A stretch of 64,000 bases of DNA, from assembly GCF_030373245.1 (NCBI RefSeq), contig NZ_JAUCZF010000001.1, positions 806,001 through 870,000 on the forward strand, given 5' to 3'. Both the position numbers and the translations under genes were made by a program. The notes below the pieces were generated by a model. That model did not search any database, was not told the DNA's origin, and worked only from the letters and a program-made list of their open reading frames with translations. Shown here piece by piece: positions 1 to 8,464 of this stretch. Position 1 is the stretch's first letter. Each line of letters starts with the position of its first letter. The DNA comes from Hydrogenophaga sp. Its GTDB lineage: Bacteria > Pseudomonadota > Gammaproteobacteria > Burkholderiales > Burkholderiaceae_C.

Positions 1-504
1 ACCAACACCAGCTCGATCAGCATCACCAAGCTGGCTGCGGCCACCCAGCGCGCCGACCGCTTCGTCGGCATGCACTTCTTCAACCCGGTGCCCATGATGG
101 CGCTGGTGGAAATCATCCGTGGCCTGCAGACCAGCGATGCCACACACGACGCCGTGAAATCCTTGGCCGAGCGCCTGGGCAAGACGCCGATCACGGTGAA
201 GAACGCGCCCGGCTTCGTGGTCAACCGCATCCTGGTGCCCATGATCAACGAGGCCTTTTTCGTGCTGGCCGAGGGCCTGGCCACGCCGGAAGACATCGAC
301 GCCGGCATGAAGCTCGGCACCAACCAGCCGATCGGCCCCCTGGCCCTGGCCGACATGATTGGCCTGGACGTGTGCCTGGCGGTGATGAACGTCTACATGG
401 CCGAGTTCAACGACAGCAAGTACCGGCCTGCGCCGTTGCTCAAAGAGATGGTGGCCGCTGGCTGGTTGGGGCGCAAGACGGGGCGCGGCGTGTATACGTA
501 TTGA
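1..504 (+). CDS. 3-hydroxyacyl-CoA (3-hydroxybutyryl-CoA) dehydrogenase, C-terminal part
   Basis: This is the 3' part of a gene that begins before the window; frame 1 is open from base 1. The enzyme oxidises 3-hydroxyacyl-CoA to 3-ketoacyl-CoA with NAD+ in the cytoplasm. The visible 167 residues cover the end of the nucleotide-binding domain and the whole C-terminal domain. The HFFNPVP stretch carries the catalytic histidine region, followed by NAPGFVVNRIL and GTNQPIGPLALADMIGLD, all typical of the single-domain HbdA/PaaH type. The protein ends with GRKTGRGVYTY, the usual C-terminus of this family, so the stop is genuine. A GC-rich dispersed repeat follows the stop directly. Whether it serves butyrate/PHB or aromatic degradation cannot be told from this fragment. 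Confidence 0.93.
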   Translation, partial: TNTSSISITKLAAATQRADRFVGMHFFNPVPMMALVEIIRGLQTSDATHDAVKSLAERLGKTPITVKNAPGFVVNRILVPMINEAFFVLAEGLATPEDIDAGMKLGTNQPIGPLALADMIGLDVCLAVMNVYMAEFNDSKYRPAPLLKEMVAAGWLGRKTGRGVYTY

Positions 505-580
505 CCCCCCGCGCCGCCTTCGGCGTCAACCCCCAGGGGGCGATGTTGGCGGCTTGGCAAAGCCAGTTCCGCGGCATCTT
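505..580 (+). repeat. Dispersed GC-rich intergenic repeat, copy 1
   Basis: It starts right after the stop of the dehydrogenase gene. The order is a GCGCCGCCTTCGGCG-type hairpin, then CCCCCAGGGGG, then a TTGGCAAAGCCAG-type hairpin and a CCGCGG end. The same three-part layout recurs at about 16.6, 47.3, 48.4 and 50.9 kb. It may act as a transcription stop or RNA-stabilising structure. Confidence 0.7.
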
Positions 581-634
581 TGGTTGGGTCACGCGCGCCG
601 GAAGCGAGTGGGCCTGACGGTCAGCTCTGTTGCC

Positions 635-1372
635 TCACCACGGCACAGTTTGGCCCTGGTGGTCGTAGAAACCCCCGGTCTGGCTGGCGGTGAGGCCATC
701 CATCACCGCGATCAGCTCGGCTGCGGCCACCTCGGGCGATCGCACCGTCAAGCCGGTCTTGGCAAACGGTTGTGAAAGCGGCGTATCCACCGTTCCTGGG
801 TGCAGCGCCACGCAGAGCGACTCGCGGTTGCGCCGCGCCAGCTCGATTGAGGCCGTGCGCACCAGCTGGTTGAGCGCGGCCTTGGACGCGCGGTAGGCGT
901 ACCAGCCGCCCAGCGCGTTGTCACCGATGCTGCCCACTCGGGCCGAGAAGAAGGCCGCCAGACACGGCCCTTGCCGAGGCAGCAGCGGCAGGAAATGGCG
1001 CATCACCAGCGCCGGGCCAATGGCGTTGACCGCGAAGCTGTGCGCCAGTGCATCGGCGTCCAGGTGCTGCCAGGAGCGCTCGGGTTCGGCGCGAGAACCT
1101 GAAGCGGTGCCGCCATGCAGAAACCCCGTTGCGACGATCAGCCGTTGCAAACGCTGACCGCGGGCCGACAGCTCATCGGCCACGCGCTGCGCGCAGGCGG
1201 CGATGGAGGCAGGCTGAGTGAAATTGAGAGGTGGATCGGTGCGCCGGCCGATCGCCAGCACGGTCTCCCCCCTTTCGCGCAGACCTTGCACCAACGCTGC
1301 GCCCAGACCGCCGGTGCCACCGAGAACGATCGACAAGCCAGGCTTTTCAACGGCGTCTTGAAGCGTGTTCAT
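635..1372 (-). CDS. Short-chain dehydrogenase/reductase (SDR) family oxidoreductase
   Basis: A 245-residue classical-type SDR. The nucleotide-binding glycine motif GGTGGLG lies at residues 18-24, a serine in the FFSARVGS stretch near residue 143, and the catalytic YxxxK (Y160, K164) in YRASKAALNQL. HPGTVDTPLSQPF follows, as in C-factor/YciK-like SDRs that run on NAD(P)H. The substrate is unknown. I chose the ATG at 1372 (MNTLQDAVEK). An in-frame start further upstream at 1414 would add 14 residues that look unrelated to the family and would reach into the leader of the divergent glutathione reductase gene. The two genes are head-to-head with only 54 bp between starts and probably share a control region. 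Confidence 0.85.
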   Translation of the reverse strand: MNTLQDAVEKPGLSIVLGGTGGLGAALVQGLRERGETVLAIGRRTDPPLNFTQPASIAACAQRVADELSARGQRLQRLIVATGFLHGGTASGSRAEPERSWQHLDADALAHSFAVNAIGPALVMRHFLPLLPRQGPCLAAFFSARVGSIGDNALGGWYAYRASKAALNQLVRTASIELARRNRESLCVALHPGTVDTPLSQPFAKTGLTVRSPEVAAAELIAVMDGLTASQTGGFYDHQGQTVPW

Positions 1373-1426
1373 GCACCGATTGTGGGAGCAAACTACCATC
1401 AAGGCATCACACAAGGACTTCTGGAC

Positions 1427-2833
1427 ATGGCTTCATCATTTGACTTCGATTTCTTCGTGATTGGCGGCGGCAGCGGAGGCGTGCGCGCCGCGCGCATGGC
1501 GGCGCAACGGGGTGCCCGCGTGGCACTGGCCGAGATGCTGGGCACCGACGGCCTCGGCGGCACCTGCGTCAACGTGGGCTGCATCCCCAAGAAGCTGTAC
1601 AGCTACGCAGCGCACTACGGCGATAGCTTTCACGAATCCGCCGGGTTCGGATGGGAAGGTGAGGCGCCTGTGCTCAACTGGTCCACGCTCAAGACCAACC
1701 GGGCCAAGGAGATCGGACGCTTGAACGGCGTCTACAGCAACCTGCTGAGCGGCTCGGGCGTTTCGGTTTTCAACGGATTTGCGCGCATCGACGGCGAACA
1801 AGCCATCACCCTCGCCACTCTGCACGCAGATGGCAGCCCCGGTCATCAGCACTTCACCGCGAAAAACATCCTGATCGCTACCGGCGGCACGCCCTACGTG
1901 CCGCACTTCCAGGGGCGCGAACACGTGATCACCTCCAACGAGGTGTTTGATCTGGAGCCCTTTCCCCAGCGCCTGCTGGTGGTGGGCGGCGGCTACATCG
2001 CCTGCGAGTTCGCCTCCATCTTCAACGGGCTGGGTGCGAAGGTGACTCAGCTCTACCGCGGCGAACAAGTGCTGCGCGGCTTCGACAACGAGATCCGACA
2101 CTTCGTCGCAGGCGAGATGATCAAGTCGGGCGTGGACCTGAGGCTCAACGCCGACGTGGTTGACGTGCGCAAGACCGCCGATGGCCTGGCTGTCGAGTGC
2201 GAAGGCGGCAGCACCGTCATGGTCGACGCCGTGCTCTACGCCACCGGCCGCGTGCCCAACGTCAAGGGGCTGGGGCTGGACACCGTGGGCGTGGCTCAAG
2301 GTGGCCAGGGTGAGGTAGTCGTCAATGCGCAGTACCAGACCAACGTTCCCCACATCTATGCCGTGGGCGACGTCACCAACCGTGTGCAGCTCACGCCGGT
2401 GGCATTGGGCGAAGCCATGGTGGTGGTGGACCAGCTGTTTGGCCCGGCCGCCGGCAAGCCCCGGCGGGACATGAGCTACGACTTCATCCCCACCGCCGTT
2501 TTCACCCACCCCAACATCGGCACCGTGGGTCACAGCGAAGAGAAGGCGCGTGAGAAGTTCGGCGCCATCACGGTGTTTCGCAGCGAGTTCAGGGCGCTCA
2601 AACACACGCTCTCGGGCAGCAGCGAACGCACACTGATGAAGCTGGTCGTGGACAGCGCCAGCGACCGCGTGGTCGGCCTTCACATGGTCGGCCCCGACGC
2701 GGGCGAGATCGTGCAGGGTTTCGCGGTGGCCATGAAGGCGGGCGCGACCAAAGCGGTGTTCGACAGCACCATCGGCATCCACCCCACGGCAGCGGAAGAA
2801 TTCGTGACGATGCGAGAACCCATTCGGAACTGA
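1427..2833 (+). CDS. gor: Glutathione-disulfide reductase
   Basis: Reduces oxidised glutathione with NADPH through FAD and a redox-active disulfide in the cytoplasm. The protein has 468 residues, the usual length. It shows the FAD motif GGGSGG (residues 13-18), the redox disulfide GGTCVNVGCIPKK (C47, C52), the second dinucleotide-binding motif in VVGGGYIACEF, and the C-terminal H452/E457 pair in GIHPTAAEE. The KTNRAKEIGRLNGVY segment is characteristic of glutathione reductase and argues against dihydrolipoamide or mercuric reductase. The ATG at 1427 is preceded by AAGGA at a normal distance; the frame stays open upstream but only as antisense to the SDR gene. Confidence 0.95.
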   Translation: MASSFDFDFFVIGGGSGGVRAARMAAQRGARVALAEMLGTDGLGGTCVNVGCIPKKLYSYAAHYGDSFHESAGFGWEGEAPVLNWSTLKTNRAKEIGRLNGVYSNLLSGSGVSVFNGFARIDGEQAITLATLHADGSPGHQHFTAKNILIATGGTPYVPHFQGREHVITSNEVFDLEPFPQRLLVVGGGYIACEFASIFNGLGAKVTQLYRGEQVLRGFDNEIRHFVAGEMIKSGVDLRLNADVVDVRKTADGLAVECEGGSTVMVDAVLYATGRVPNVKGLGLDTVGVAQGGQGEVVVNAQYQTNVPHIYAVGDVTNRVQLTPVALGEAMVVVDQLFGPAAGKPRRDMSYDFIPTAVFTHPNIGTVGHSEEKAREKFGAITVFRSEFRALKHTLSGSSERTLMKLVVDSASDRVVGLHMVGPDAGEIVQGFAVAMKAGATKAVFDSTIGIHPTAAEEFVTMREPIRN

Positions 2834-2899
2834 AGCGTTGCCCCCCCGCGCGCCACGTACGTTCTGCGAACGCAACCCGCGACTCCCCGCTGCGCCCCT

Positions 2900-4204
2900 T
2901 CAGGCCATCAGCCACCCGATCAGCGCCACACCCAGCGCGGTGTGTGCCCAGAGCCCGGGCGCCAGCCAGCGCAGGTAGCGCCAGCGCCCCACCAGGCCAG
3001 CCGTGACGCTTTTGCTGAGCGCGTGAACCGCCAACGCGCCCATCACGGGAATGGCAGATGCGAGACCGGGCTCGGCACCGGATGACGCGAACACGGCCGC
3101 CAGCGCAGCGTGCAGATCAGCCAGGGAAGCCATCAGGGTGCCGGCGATCAGGCCGGCTTGCCCCAGCCACAGGTCCAGCCCATGCACCAGCGCCTGAATG
3201 CCAGCCAGCAACCCGGCCACGGCGGCCGCACCCCAGAGGCTGAACATGCGGTCATCACTCCGACCGGGCAGACCTTCGATGCGCGGACTCGACCCCACGC
3301 CTTCGGCCGATTCGGGCGGCGCACCCTGCACCAGCCACCAGGCCCAGGCGGCCGCGAGCAAGGCCGCACTCAACGTGGGCAACCACAGCACCGCCAGCCA
3401 GGCCGGCTGCACCGCGGCAGCCACCAGCAGCACCTGCAGCTGCGTGGACACACAGGACATCAGGCCGCCTCCAGCCATGAGCCGCGCGCCGGATCGCTCT
3501 TCTCTCACAGCCAGACCAAGGGTCGCGATGGTGGCGGTGCTCGACACGAAGCCCGAGGCCAGGGCCGAGAACGCGACCGCTTCACGCGCCTGCAGGAGCC
3601 GGCGACTCAGGTGCGCGAGCGACTGTACCGCCAGCAACAGCGCGAGCAACTGCACGATCACATAGGGGTTGAGCACCGGGCCCCACAGAGGCCGGTCGGG
3701 CACCAGCGGGAGCGCCATCAGCACCAGCGCGGCAAGGATGATGCCGTCGCGCACCTCGCCCGGCCGCAGCCAGTGGCTGGCAAACCGGTGCAGCGCGTCG
3801 CGCCCGGCCAGCACCCCGGTCAGCCCCACCGCCAGCCCAGCGGCCAGCGGCAGGCTCCAGACACACAACACGCCGATCAGGTAGGTGAGCAGCAGCGCGA
3901 TTTCGGTGGTGGCACCCGGATCGTCGGATCGGTCTCGCCAGTAGGCCACCAGGCTCAGCGCGGCGACCAGCAAGGCGCCTGTGACGACCAGCCCCGGCAA
4001 CGCGGTCAGCGCCGCCACCGCACCCAACACGCTGCTGAGCGCAAAGGTGCGCAGGCCGGCAAATGCCCGGCCCGGGCCACTGCCCTTGCGCCGCTCGCGC
4101 TCGATGCCCACCAGCAGACCGCAGCCCAGGGCCGAGGCGAGCGCAGCGACCGCGCCCGCCAGGTCGGCCGGTGGTGGCAAAAACGAAGGAACGGCGTCGA
4201 ACAT
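2900..4204 (-). CDS. MgtC/SapB-type membrane protein with DUF4010 domain
   Basis: A 434-residue integral membrane protein with about a dozen hydrophobic segments. The N-terminus (residues about 12-130) has the MgtC/SapB signature GCGLLVGIERER followed by GLRTFALSSVLGA. The remaining part matches the DUF4010 arrangement, with FVSSTATIATLGLAVREE near the middle. MgtC-like proteins are linked to Mg2+ limitation and inhibition of ATP synthase, but this two-domain form has no settled function. It is convergent with gor (66 bp apart) and divergent from AMP nucleosidase (45 bp between starts), so it is probably a single-gene transcript. Confidence 0.87.
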   Translation of the reverse strand: MFDAVPSFLPPPADLAGAVAALASALGCGLLVGIERERRKGSGPGRAFAGLRTFALSSVLGAVAALTALPGLVVTGALLVAALSLVAYWRDRSDDPGATTEIALLLTYLIGVLCVWSLPLAAGLAVGLTGVLAGRDALHRFASHWLRPGEVRDGIILAALVLMALPLVPDRPLWGPVLNPYVIVQLLALLLAVQSLAHLSRRLLQAREAVAFSALASGFVSSTATIATLGLAVREERSGARLMAGGGLMSCVSTQLQVLLVAAAVQPAWLAVLWLPTLSAALLAAAWAWWLVQGAPPESAEGVGSSPRIEGLPGRSDDRMFSLWGAAAVAGLLAGIQALVHGLDLWLGQAGLIAGTLMASLADLHAALAAVFASSGAEPGLASAIPVMGALAVHALSKSVTAGLVGRWRYLRWLAPGLWAHTALGVALIGWLMA

Positions 4205-4249
4205 CCTGTCAAGTCAAGGGTGTCACGGTGCAGGGTCACAATAGTCGCC

Positions 4250-5737
4250 ATGCACAAGACACCTGACTTTACCGCCCCGGTCCTCTACCGCGATCCAGCC
4301 GCCGCCCTGGCTCAGGTACAGGCGATTTACCAGCGCGCCGTGGACCATCTGCGCGCCGCCATGCGAAGCTTTGTGGCGGGTGACGACTTCAATGGCAGCC
4401 GCGTGCGCGCGTGTTATCCGTTTGTCCGCCTGCACACCCAGAGCGCCTCCCACAGAGGTTCTGGGCGCCTGAGCTACGGCTTCGTCGCGGGCCCTGGCCG
4501 CTTCGAGACCACCATCACCCGACCCGACCTCTACGGCGGCTATCTGCTGGAGCAGTTCAGCCTGCTGCTGGCCAACCACGGCGGCGAGCTGGAGGTGGGC
4601 ATCAGCGCCCAGCCGATCCCGATCCATTTCTCGTTCGCCGATCATGAGCATGTGGAGGGCCAGCTCGGCGCCGAGCGCCGCGCCCTCATGCGCGACGTGT
4701 TCGACCTGCCCGACCTCACCGCCATGGACGATGGCATCGCCAACGGCACACACGAGCCCCGTGGGGGCGAGGCGCAGCCGCTGGCGTTGTTCACCGCGCC
4801 GCGGGTCGACTATTCGCTGCAGCGCCTGCGCCACTACACCGGCACAGCGCCCGACTGGTTCCAGAACTTCGTGCTGTTCACCAACTACCAGTTCTACATC
4901 GACGAATTCATCAAACTGGGCCATGCGGAAATGGCCAATCCCGCCAGCGAATACACCGCATTCATTGAGCCCGGCAATGTGGTGACCCGGCGCGCGGACC
5001 TGCCGCCAGAAGCAGGCGACGATCTCGGCGCCACGCCGCCCCGGCTGCCACAAATGCCGGCCTACCACCTGATGCGTGCCGACCGCAGCGGCATCACCCT
5101 GGTCAACATCGGCGTGGGCCCGTCCAACGCCAAGACCATCACCGACCACATCGCTGTGCTGCGTCCGCACGCCTGGCTCATGATCGGCCACTGCGCCGGC
5201 CTGCGCAGCACGCAGCAGCTCGGCGACTACGTGCTGGCCCACGCCTATGTGCGCGAAGACCATGTGCTCGACGAAGAGCTGCCGCTGTGGGTACCGATTC
5301 CCGCGCTGGCCGAGATCCAGCTCGCGCTGGAGGCCGCAGTGGCCGACGTGACCGGCGTGCCCACCCAGGAACTCAAGCGCATCATGCGCACCGGCACCGT
5401 GGCCAGCACCGACAACCGCAACTGGGAACTGCTGCCCGACAACACGCCCCAGCGCCGCTTTAGCCAGAGCCGTGCGGTCGCGCTCGACATGGAGAGCGCC
5501 ACCATCGCCGCCAACGGCTTCCGTTTTCGCGTGCCCTACGGCACCCTGCTCTGCGTGAGCGACAAGCCGCTGCACGGCGAGATCAAGCTGCCTGGCATGG
5601 CCAACCACTTTTACCGCGAGCGCGTCGACCAGCACCTGCGCATCGGCATCCGCGCGGTGGAGCGACTGCGCGAAGGCGGCGCCGGCCAGTTGCACAGCCG
5701 CAAGCTGCGCAGCTTTGCCGAAGTGGCTTTTCAGTAA
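4250..5737 (+). CDS. amn: AMP nucleosidase
   Basis: Hydrolyses AMP to adenine and ribose 5-phosphate, helping set the adenylate pool. The product is 495 residues, close to the E. coli enzyme. The N-terminal Amn-specific domain contains GRLSYGFVAGPGRFETTITRPDLY and YLLEQFSLLL. The C-terminal phosphorylase-like domain has LVNIGVGPSNAKTITDHIAVLRP, MIGHCAGLR and DMESATIAANGFRFRVPYGTLLCVSDKPLHGE. The ATG at 4250 fits this N-terminus; the frame is open far upstream, but that stretch is antisense to the DUF4010 gene and has no domain match. It ends 21 bp before an MscS-type channel gene and may be cotranscribed with it. Confidence 0.95.
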   Translation: MHKTPDFTAPVLYRDPAAALAQVQAIYQRAVDHLRAAMRSFVAGDDFNGSRVRACYPFVRLHTQSASHRGSGRLSYGFVAGPGRFETTITRPDLYGGYLLEQFSLLLANHGGELEVGISAQPIPIHFSFADHEHVEGQLGAERRALMRDVFDLPDLTAMDDGIANGTHEPRGGEAQPLALFTAPRVDYSLQRLRHYTGTAPDWFQNFVLFTNYQFYIDEFIKLGHAEMANPASEYTAFIEPGNVVTRRADLPPEAGDDLGATPPRLPQMPAYHLMRADRSGITLVNIGVGPSNAKTITDHIAVLRPHAWLMIGHCAGLRSTQQLGDYVLAHAYVREDHVLDEELPLWVPIPALAEIQLALEAAVADVTGVPTQELKRIMRTGTVASTDNRNWELLPDNTPQRRFSQSRAVALDMESATIAANGFRFRVPYGTLLCVSDKPLHGEIKLPGMANHFYRERVDQHLRIGIRAVERLREGGAGQLHSRKLRSFAEVAFQ

Positions 5738-5758
5738 TCCCGTCTTTCATGAAACCGC

Positions 5759-6859
5759 ATGCAGACGATCCGAACATTTTTCGCCCAAACCTTCGGCATT
5801 GAAGCCTGGTTGGCCATGGCGCTGACCATTGTCGTCATCGCCCTGTTGCTCAGCCAGATCGCGCACCTGCTGTTCAACCAGCTGGCCCGCTGGGCCGACC
5901 GCTCGCGCACGGTCTGGGACGAGGCGCTGGTGGGTGCCGCGCGCCGCCCCGCCCACCTGCTGATCTGGATCCTGGCGCTGGCCTGGATCGGTCGTGTGTT
6001 GCTGGCCCATTGGCCCGACAACGATTTTGCGGAGGAACTGGTTCAGGCGCGCAACGTGGCTGTCATCATCGCCGTGGCCTGGTTCATCTGGCGTTTCATC
6101 GCGAACATCACGCGCGGCACGATTGCGCGCGGCCGAGAAGGTGGTCAGGACTTCGATGTCACCACCGTGCACGCCATCAGCAAGCTGGGCCGTCTGCTGA
6201 TCTTTGTGCTGACCGCGATCACGGTGGCGCAGACGCTGGGCTTCAACATCGGTGCCCTGCTCGCCCTGGGCGGCGTGGGCGGCATTGCGGTGGGCCTGGC
6301 CGCAAGAGACCTGCTGGCCAACTTCTTCGGCGGCCTCACCATCTACCTGGACCGGCCGTTCAGCGTCGGCGAGTGGATTCGCTCACCCGACAAGAGCATC
6401 GAAGGCACGGTGGAATACATCAGCTGGCGCCATACCCGCATCCGCGCTTTCAACAAAAACCCGATCTACGTGCCCAACGCGGTGTTCACCACCATCGTGG
6501 TGGAAAACCCTTCGCGAATGAGCCACCGCCGCATCAAGGAGACGATTGGGCTGCGCTACGACGACTTCGACCAGGTGGAAGCCATCGTGGCCGATATCAA
6601 GACGCTGCTGCACGACCACGATGACATCGACAACACGCAGACCCTGATCGTCAACTTCAACCAGTTTGGCGCCAGCTCGCTCGACATCATGATCTACACC
6701 TTCACCAAGACGCGCAACTGGGTCGAGTACCACGCGATCAAGCAGACCTTGCTGATCGCCATCGGGCGCATCATCGAAAAGCGGGGCGCTGAAATCGCCT
6801 TCCCCACCCAGACGCTGCACCTGGCCCAGCCACCCGAGCCGGAAACCACGCAGGCTTGA
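5759..6859 (+). CDS. MscS-family mechanosensitive channel
   Basis: A 366-residue inner-membrane channel of the small-conductance mechanosensitive family, which opens on membrane tension during osmotic downshock. Four or so hydrophobic segments lie in residues 10-200. The pore helix and following region read ALLALGGVGGIAVGLAARDLLANFFGGLTIYLDRPFSVGEWI in short matching pieces, the family hallmark. The beta domain has VEYISWRHTRIRAFNKNPIYVPN, followed by a soluble alpha/beta vestibule domain. It is close to the YbdG/YnaI-type length. It starts 21 bp after amn and is followed by the MacAB exporter genes. Confidence 0.92.
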   Translation: MQTIRTFFAQTFGIEAWLAMALTIVVIALLLSQIAHLLFNQLARWADRSRTVWDEALVGAARRPAHLLIWILALAWIGRVLLAHWPDNDFAEELVQARNVAVIIAVAWFIWRFIANITRGTIARGREGGQDFDVTTVHAISKLGRLLIFVLTAITVAQTLGFNIGALLALGGVGGIAVGLAARDLLANFFGGLTIYLDRPFSVGEWIRSPDKSIEGTVEYISWRHTRIRAFNKNPIYVPNAVFTTIVVENPSRMSHRRIKETIGLRYDDFDQVEAIVADIKTLLHDHDDIDNTQTLIVNFNQFGASSLDIMIYTFTKTRNWVEYHAIKQTLLIAIGRIIEKRGAEIAFPTQTLHLAQPPEPETTQA

Positions 6860-6977
6860 TCGGCTGCGGTCGCCGGTGCGACCCTGGCGCAGGAACTTCA
6901 CCTCTGCTTGACGAACCGGACACGTCACGCCATCAGAATGGCGCTGAACCCCCGCCCCGCGTCCTTCATTTATCCCA

Positions 6978-8444
6978 ATGACTTGCCCCTCCAAACCGCC
7001 AGACACCGCCCATCCCGCCCTGCGCTGGCTGGTCCTGACTGGCCTGGCGCTGCTGCTCTCGGGCTGCGCCAGTCTGCGTTCCCCGGAGCCGGCAGCCGCC
7101 GACACCGCCCTGCCCACCGCATGGACGGCGGCACCGGCTTCAGCCACCGCGTCGCCCGTCGACCTGGCCCGATGGTGGACCCGATTTGAAGACCCGACGC
7201 TCACCACGCTGGTCGAACAGGCCTTGCTGAACAACACCAGCGTGCAAAGCGCGCAGGCTGCGCTGGCCCAGGCCCGCGCGCAGCGCGACGTGCAGGCGGC
7301 ACAGCTCGGTCCCTCGCTGGGTGCCTCGGCCTCGGCGCGCCGCAGCAAGGCGGGCGCGCAGGACGCCAGCAACAACTTCCAGGCCGGTTTTGATGCCAGC
7401 TGGGAACCCGACATCTTCGGCGGCAACCGCAGTGCCGCCAACGCCAGCGAAGCTGACGCGAGCGCCGCCGCCAGCAACCTGGCCAATGTGCAGGTCTCGC
7501 TCGCCGCCGAAGTGGCGGTGAACCTGATCGAGCTGCGCGGCCTGCAAACGCGACTGGCGATCGCGCGCAGCAACCTCGCGGCGCAGACCGAAACCCTTCA
7601 GATCACCCGCTGGCGTGCCCAGGCGGGCCTGGCCGCTTCGCTGGATGTGGAGCAAGCGGTGGCCGCGAGCGAACAGACCGCCGCCCAGCTGCCCGCCCTG
7701 CAAAGCGGCATCAGCCAGGCGATGAACGCGCTTGCGGTGCTCACCGGCGAAGCGCCGGGCGCGCTCCAGAAACAGCTCAGCGCAGCCTCGCCCATACCCC
7801 TGGCGCCCGCGGAACTCGCGCTGGCCTTTCCCACCGAAACCTTGCGGCAACGGCCCGATGTGCGCAGCGCCGAGTCGCGTGTGTCCGCAGCGCTCGCCCG
7901 TGTGGCGGTGGCCGACGCCGCGCGCTACCCAAGCTTTAGGCTCAGTGGCTCGATGGGCCTGTCCGCACTCACGCTCAGCGGCCTGACCAGCGGCGCCTCG
8001 GTGGTCAACAGCCTGCTGGCCAGCGTGTCGGTGCCGCTGTTCGACGGCGGCGCCAGCGAAGCCCAGGTGCGCGCGCAGGAAGCGGCGCTGGACCAGGCCC
8101 GCGCGGCCTACCGGGCGGCCGTGCTCGCCGCGCTGAAGGATGTCGAAGACACGCTGGTGTCGCTGCAGGGCAATCGCGAGCGCCTGGCGCGCCTGCAAGC
8201 CGCCAGCCAGGCAGCGGCCAATGCCGACCTGCTGGCGCGCCAGCGTTTCCAGAGCGGACTGATCGACTTCACCACCGTGCTCTCCACCCAGCGTACCCTG
8301 CTGTCCACGCAAGACAGCGTCGCCTCCGCCCAGGCCAGCCTCAGCGGCGACCACGTGCGCCTGTACAAGGCCCTCGGCGGTGGGTGGACACCCGACGCCA
8401 ACACCGAATTTCCCGGCGGGCAGACTCCCGCCACCACCCGCTGA
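6978..8444 (+). CDS. Outer-membrane efflux lipoprotein, NodT/OprM family
   Basis: The outer-membrane factor (TolC-like tunnel) of a tripartite exporter. The 488-residue protein starts with a lipoprotein signal ending in LLLSGC (cysteine near residue 33). It then shows two OEP repeats rich in long alanine/glutamine helices. ARWWTRFEDPTLTTLVEQALLNN near residue 65 and WEPDIFGGNRSAANASEADA near residue 140 are family landmarks; VPLFDGGASEAQVRAQEAAL marks the second repeat. It ends 20 bp before the adaptor gene, so it forms one operon with the macA- and macB-like genes. Confidence 0.93.
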   Translation: MTCPSKPPDTAHPALRWLVLTGLALLLSGCASLRSPEPAAADTALPTAWTAAPASATASPVDLARWWTRFEDPTLTTLVEQALLNNTSVQSAQAALAQARAQRDVQAAQLGPSLGASASARRSKAGAQDASNNFQAGFDASWEPDIFGGNRSAANASEADASAAASNLANVQVSLAAEVAVNLIELRGLQTRLAIARSNLAAQTETLQITRWRAQAGLAASLDVEQAVAASEQTAAQLPALQSGISQAMNALAVLTGEAPGALQKQLSAASPIPLAPAELALAFPTETLRQRPDVRSAESRVSAALARVAVADAARYPSFRLSGSMGLSALTLSGLTSGASVVNSLLASVSVPLFDGGASEAQVRAQEAALDQARAAYRAAVLAALKDVEDTLVSLQGNRERLARLQAASQAAANADLLARQRFQSGLIDFTTVLSTQRTLLSTQDSVASAQASLSGDHVRLYKALGGGWTPDANTEFPGGQTPATTR

Positions 8445-8464
8445 GCCCGCTCACATCGCTCCCC

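Noticed and set aside
1436..2875. A 479-codon open frame on the minus strand across the glutathione reductase gene
   Set aside because: It is the antisense shadow of gor in a GC-rich genome: rich in His, Val, Ala and Gly without domain motifs, whereas gor carries all family motifs.
2834..2899. A further dispersed repeat copy between gor and the DUF4010 gene
   Set aside because: It starts with a CCCCCCCGCGCGCC-like stretch but lacks the CCCCC-N-GGGGG core and the CCGGCAAAGCCGG hairpin.
3110..4249. Long upstream extension of the AMP nucleosidase frame
   Set aside because: The extension is Gln/Arg/His-rich, antisense to the DUF4010 gene, and the AMP nucleosidase family starts at the ATG at 4250.
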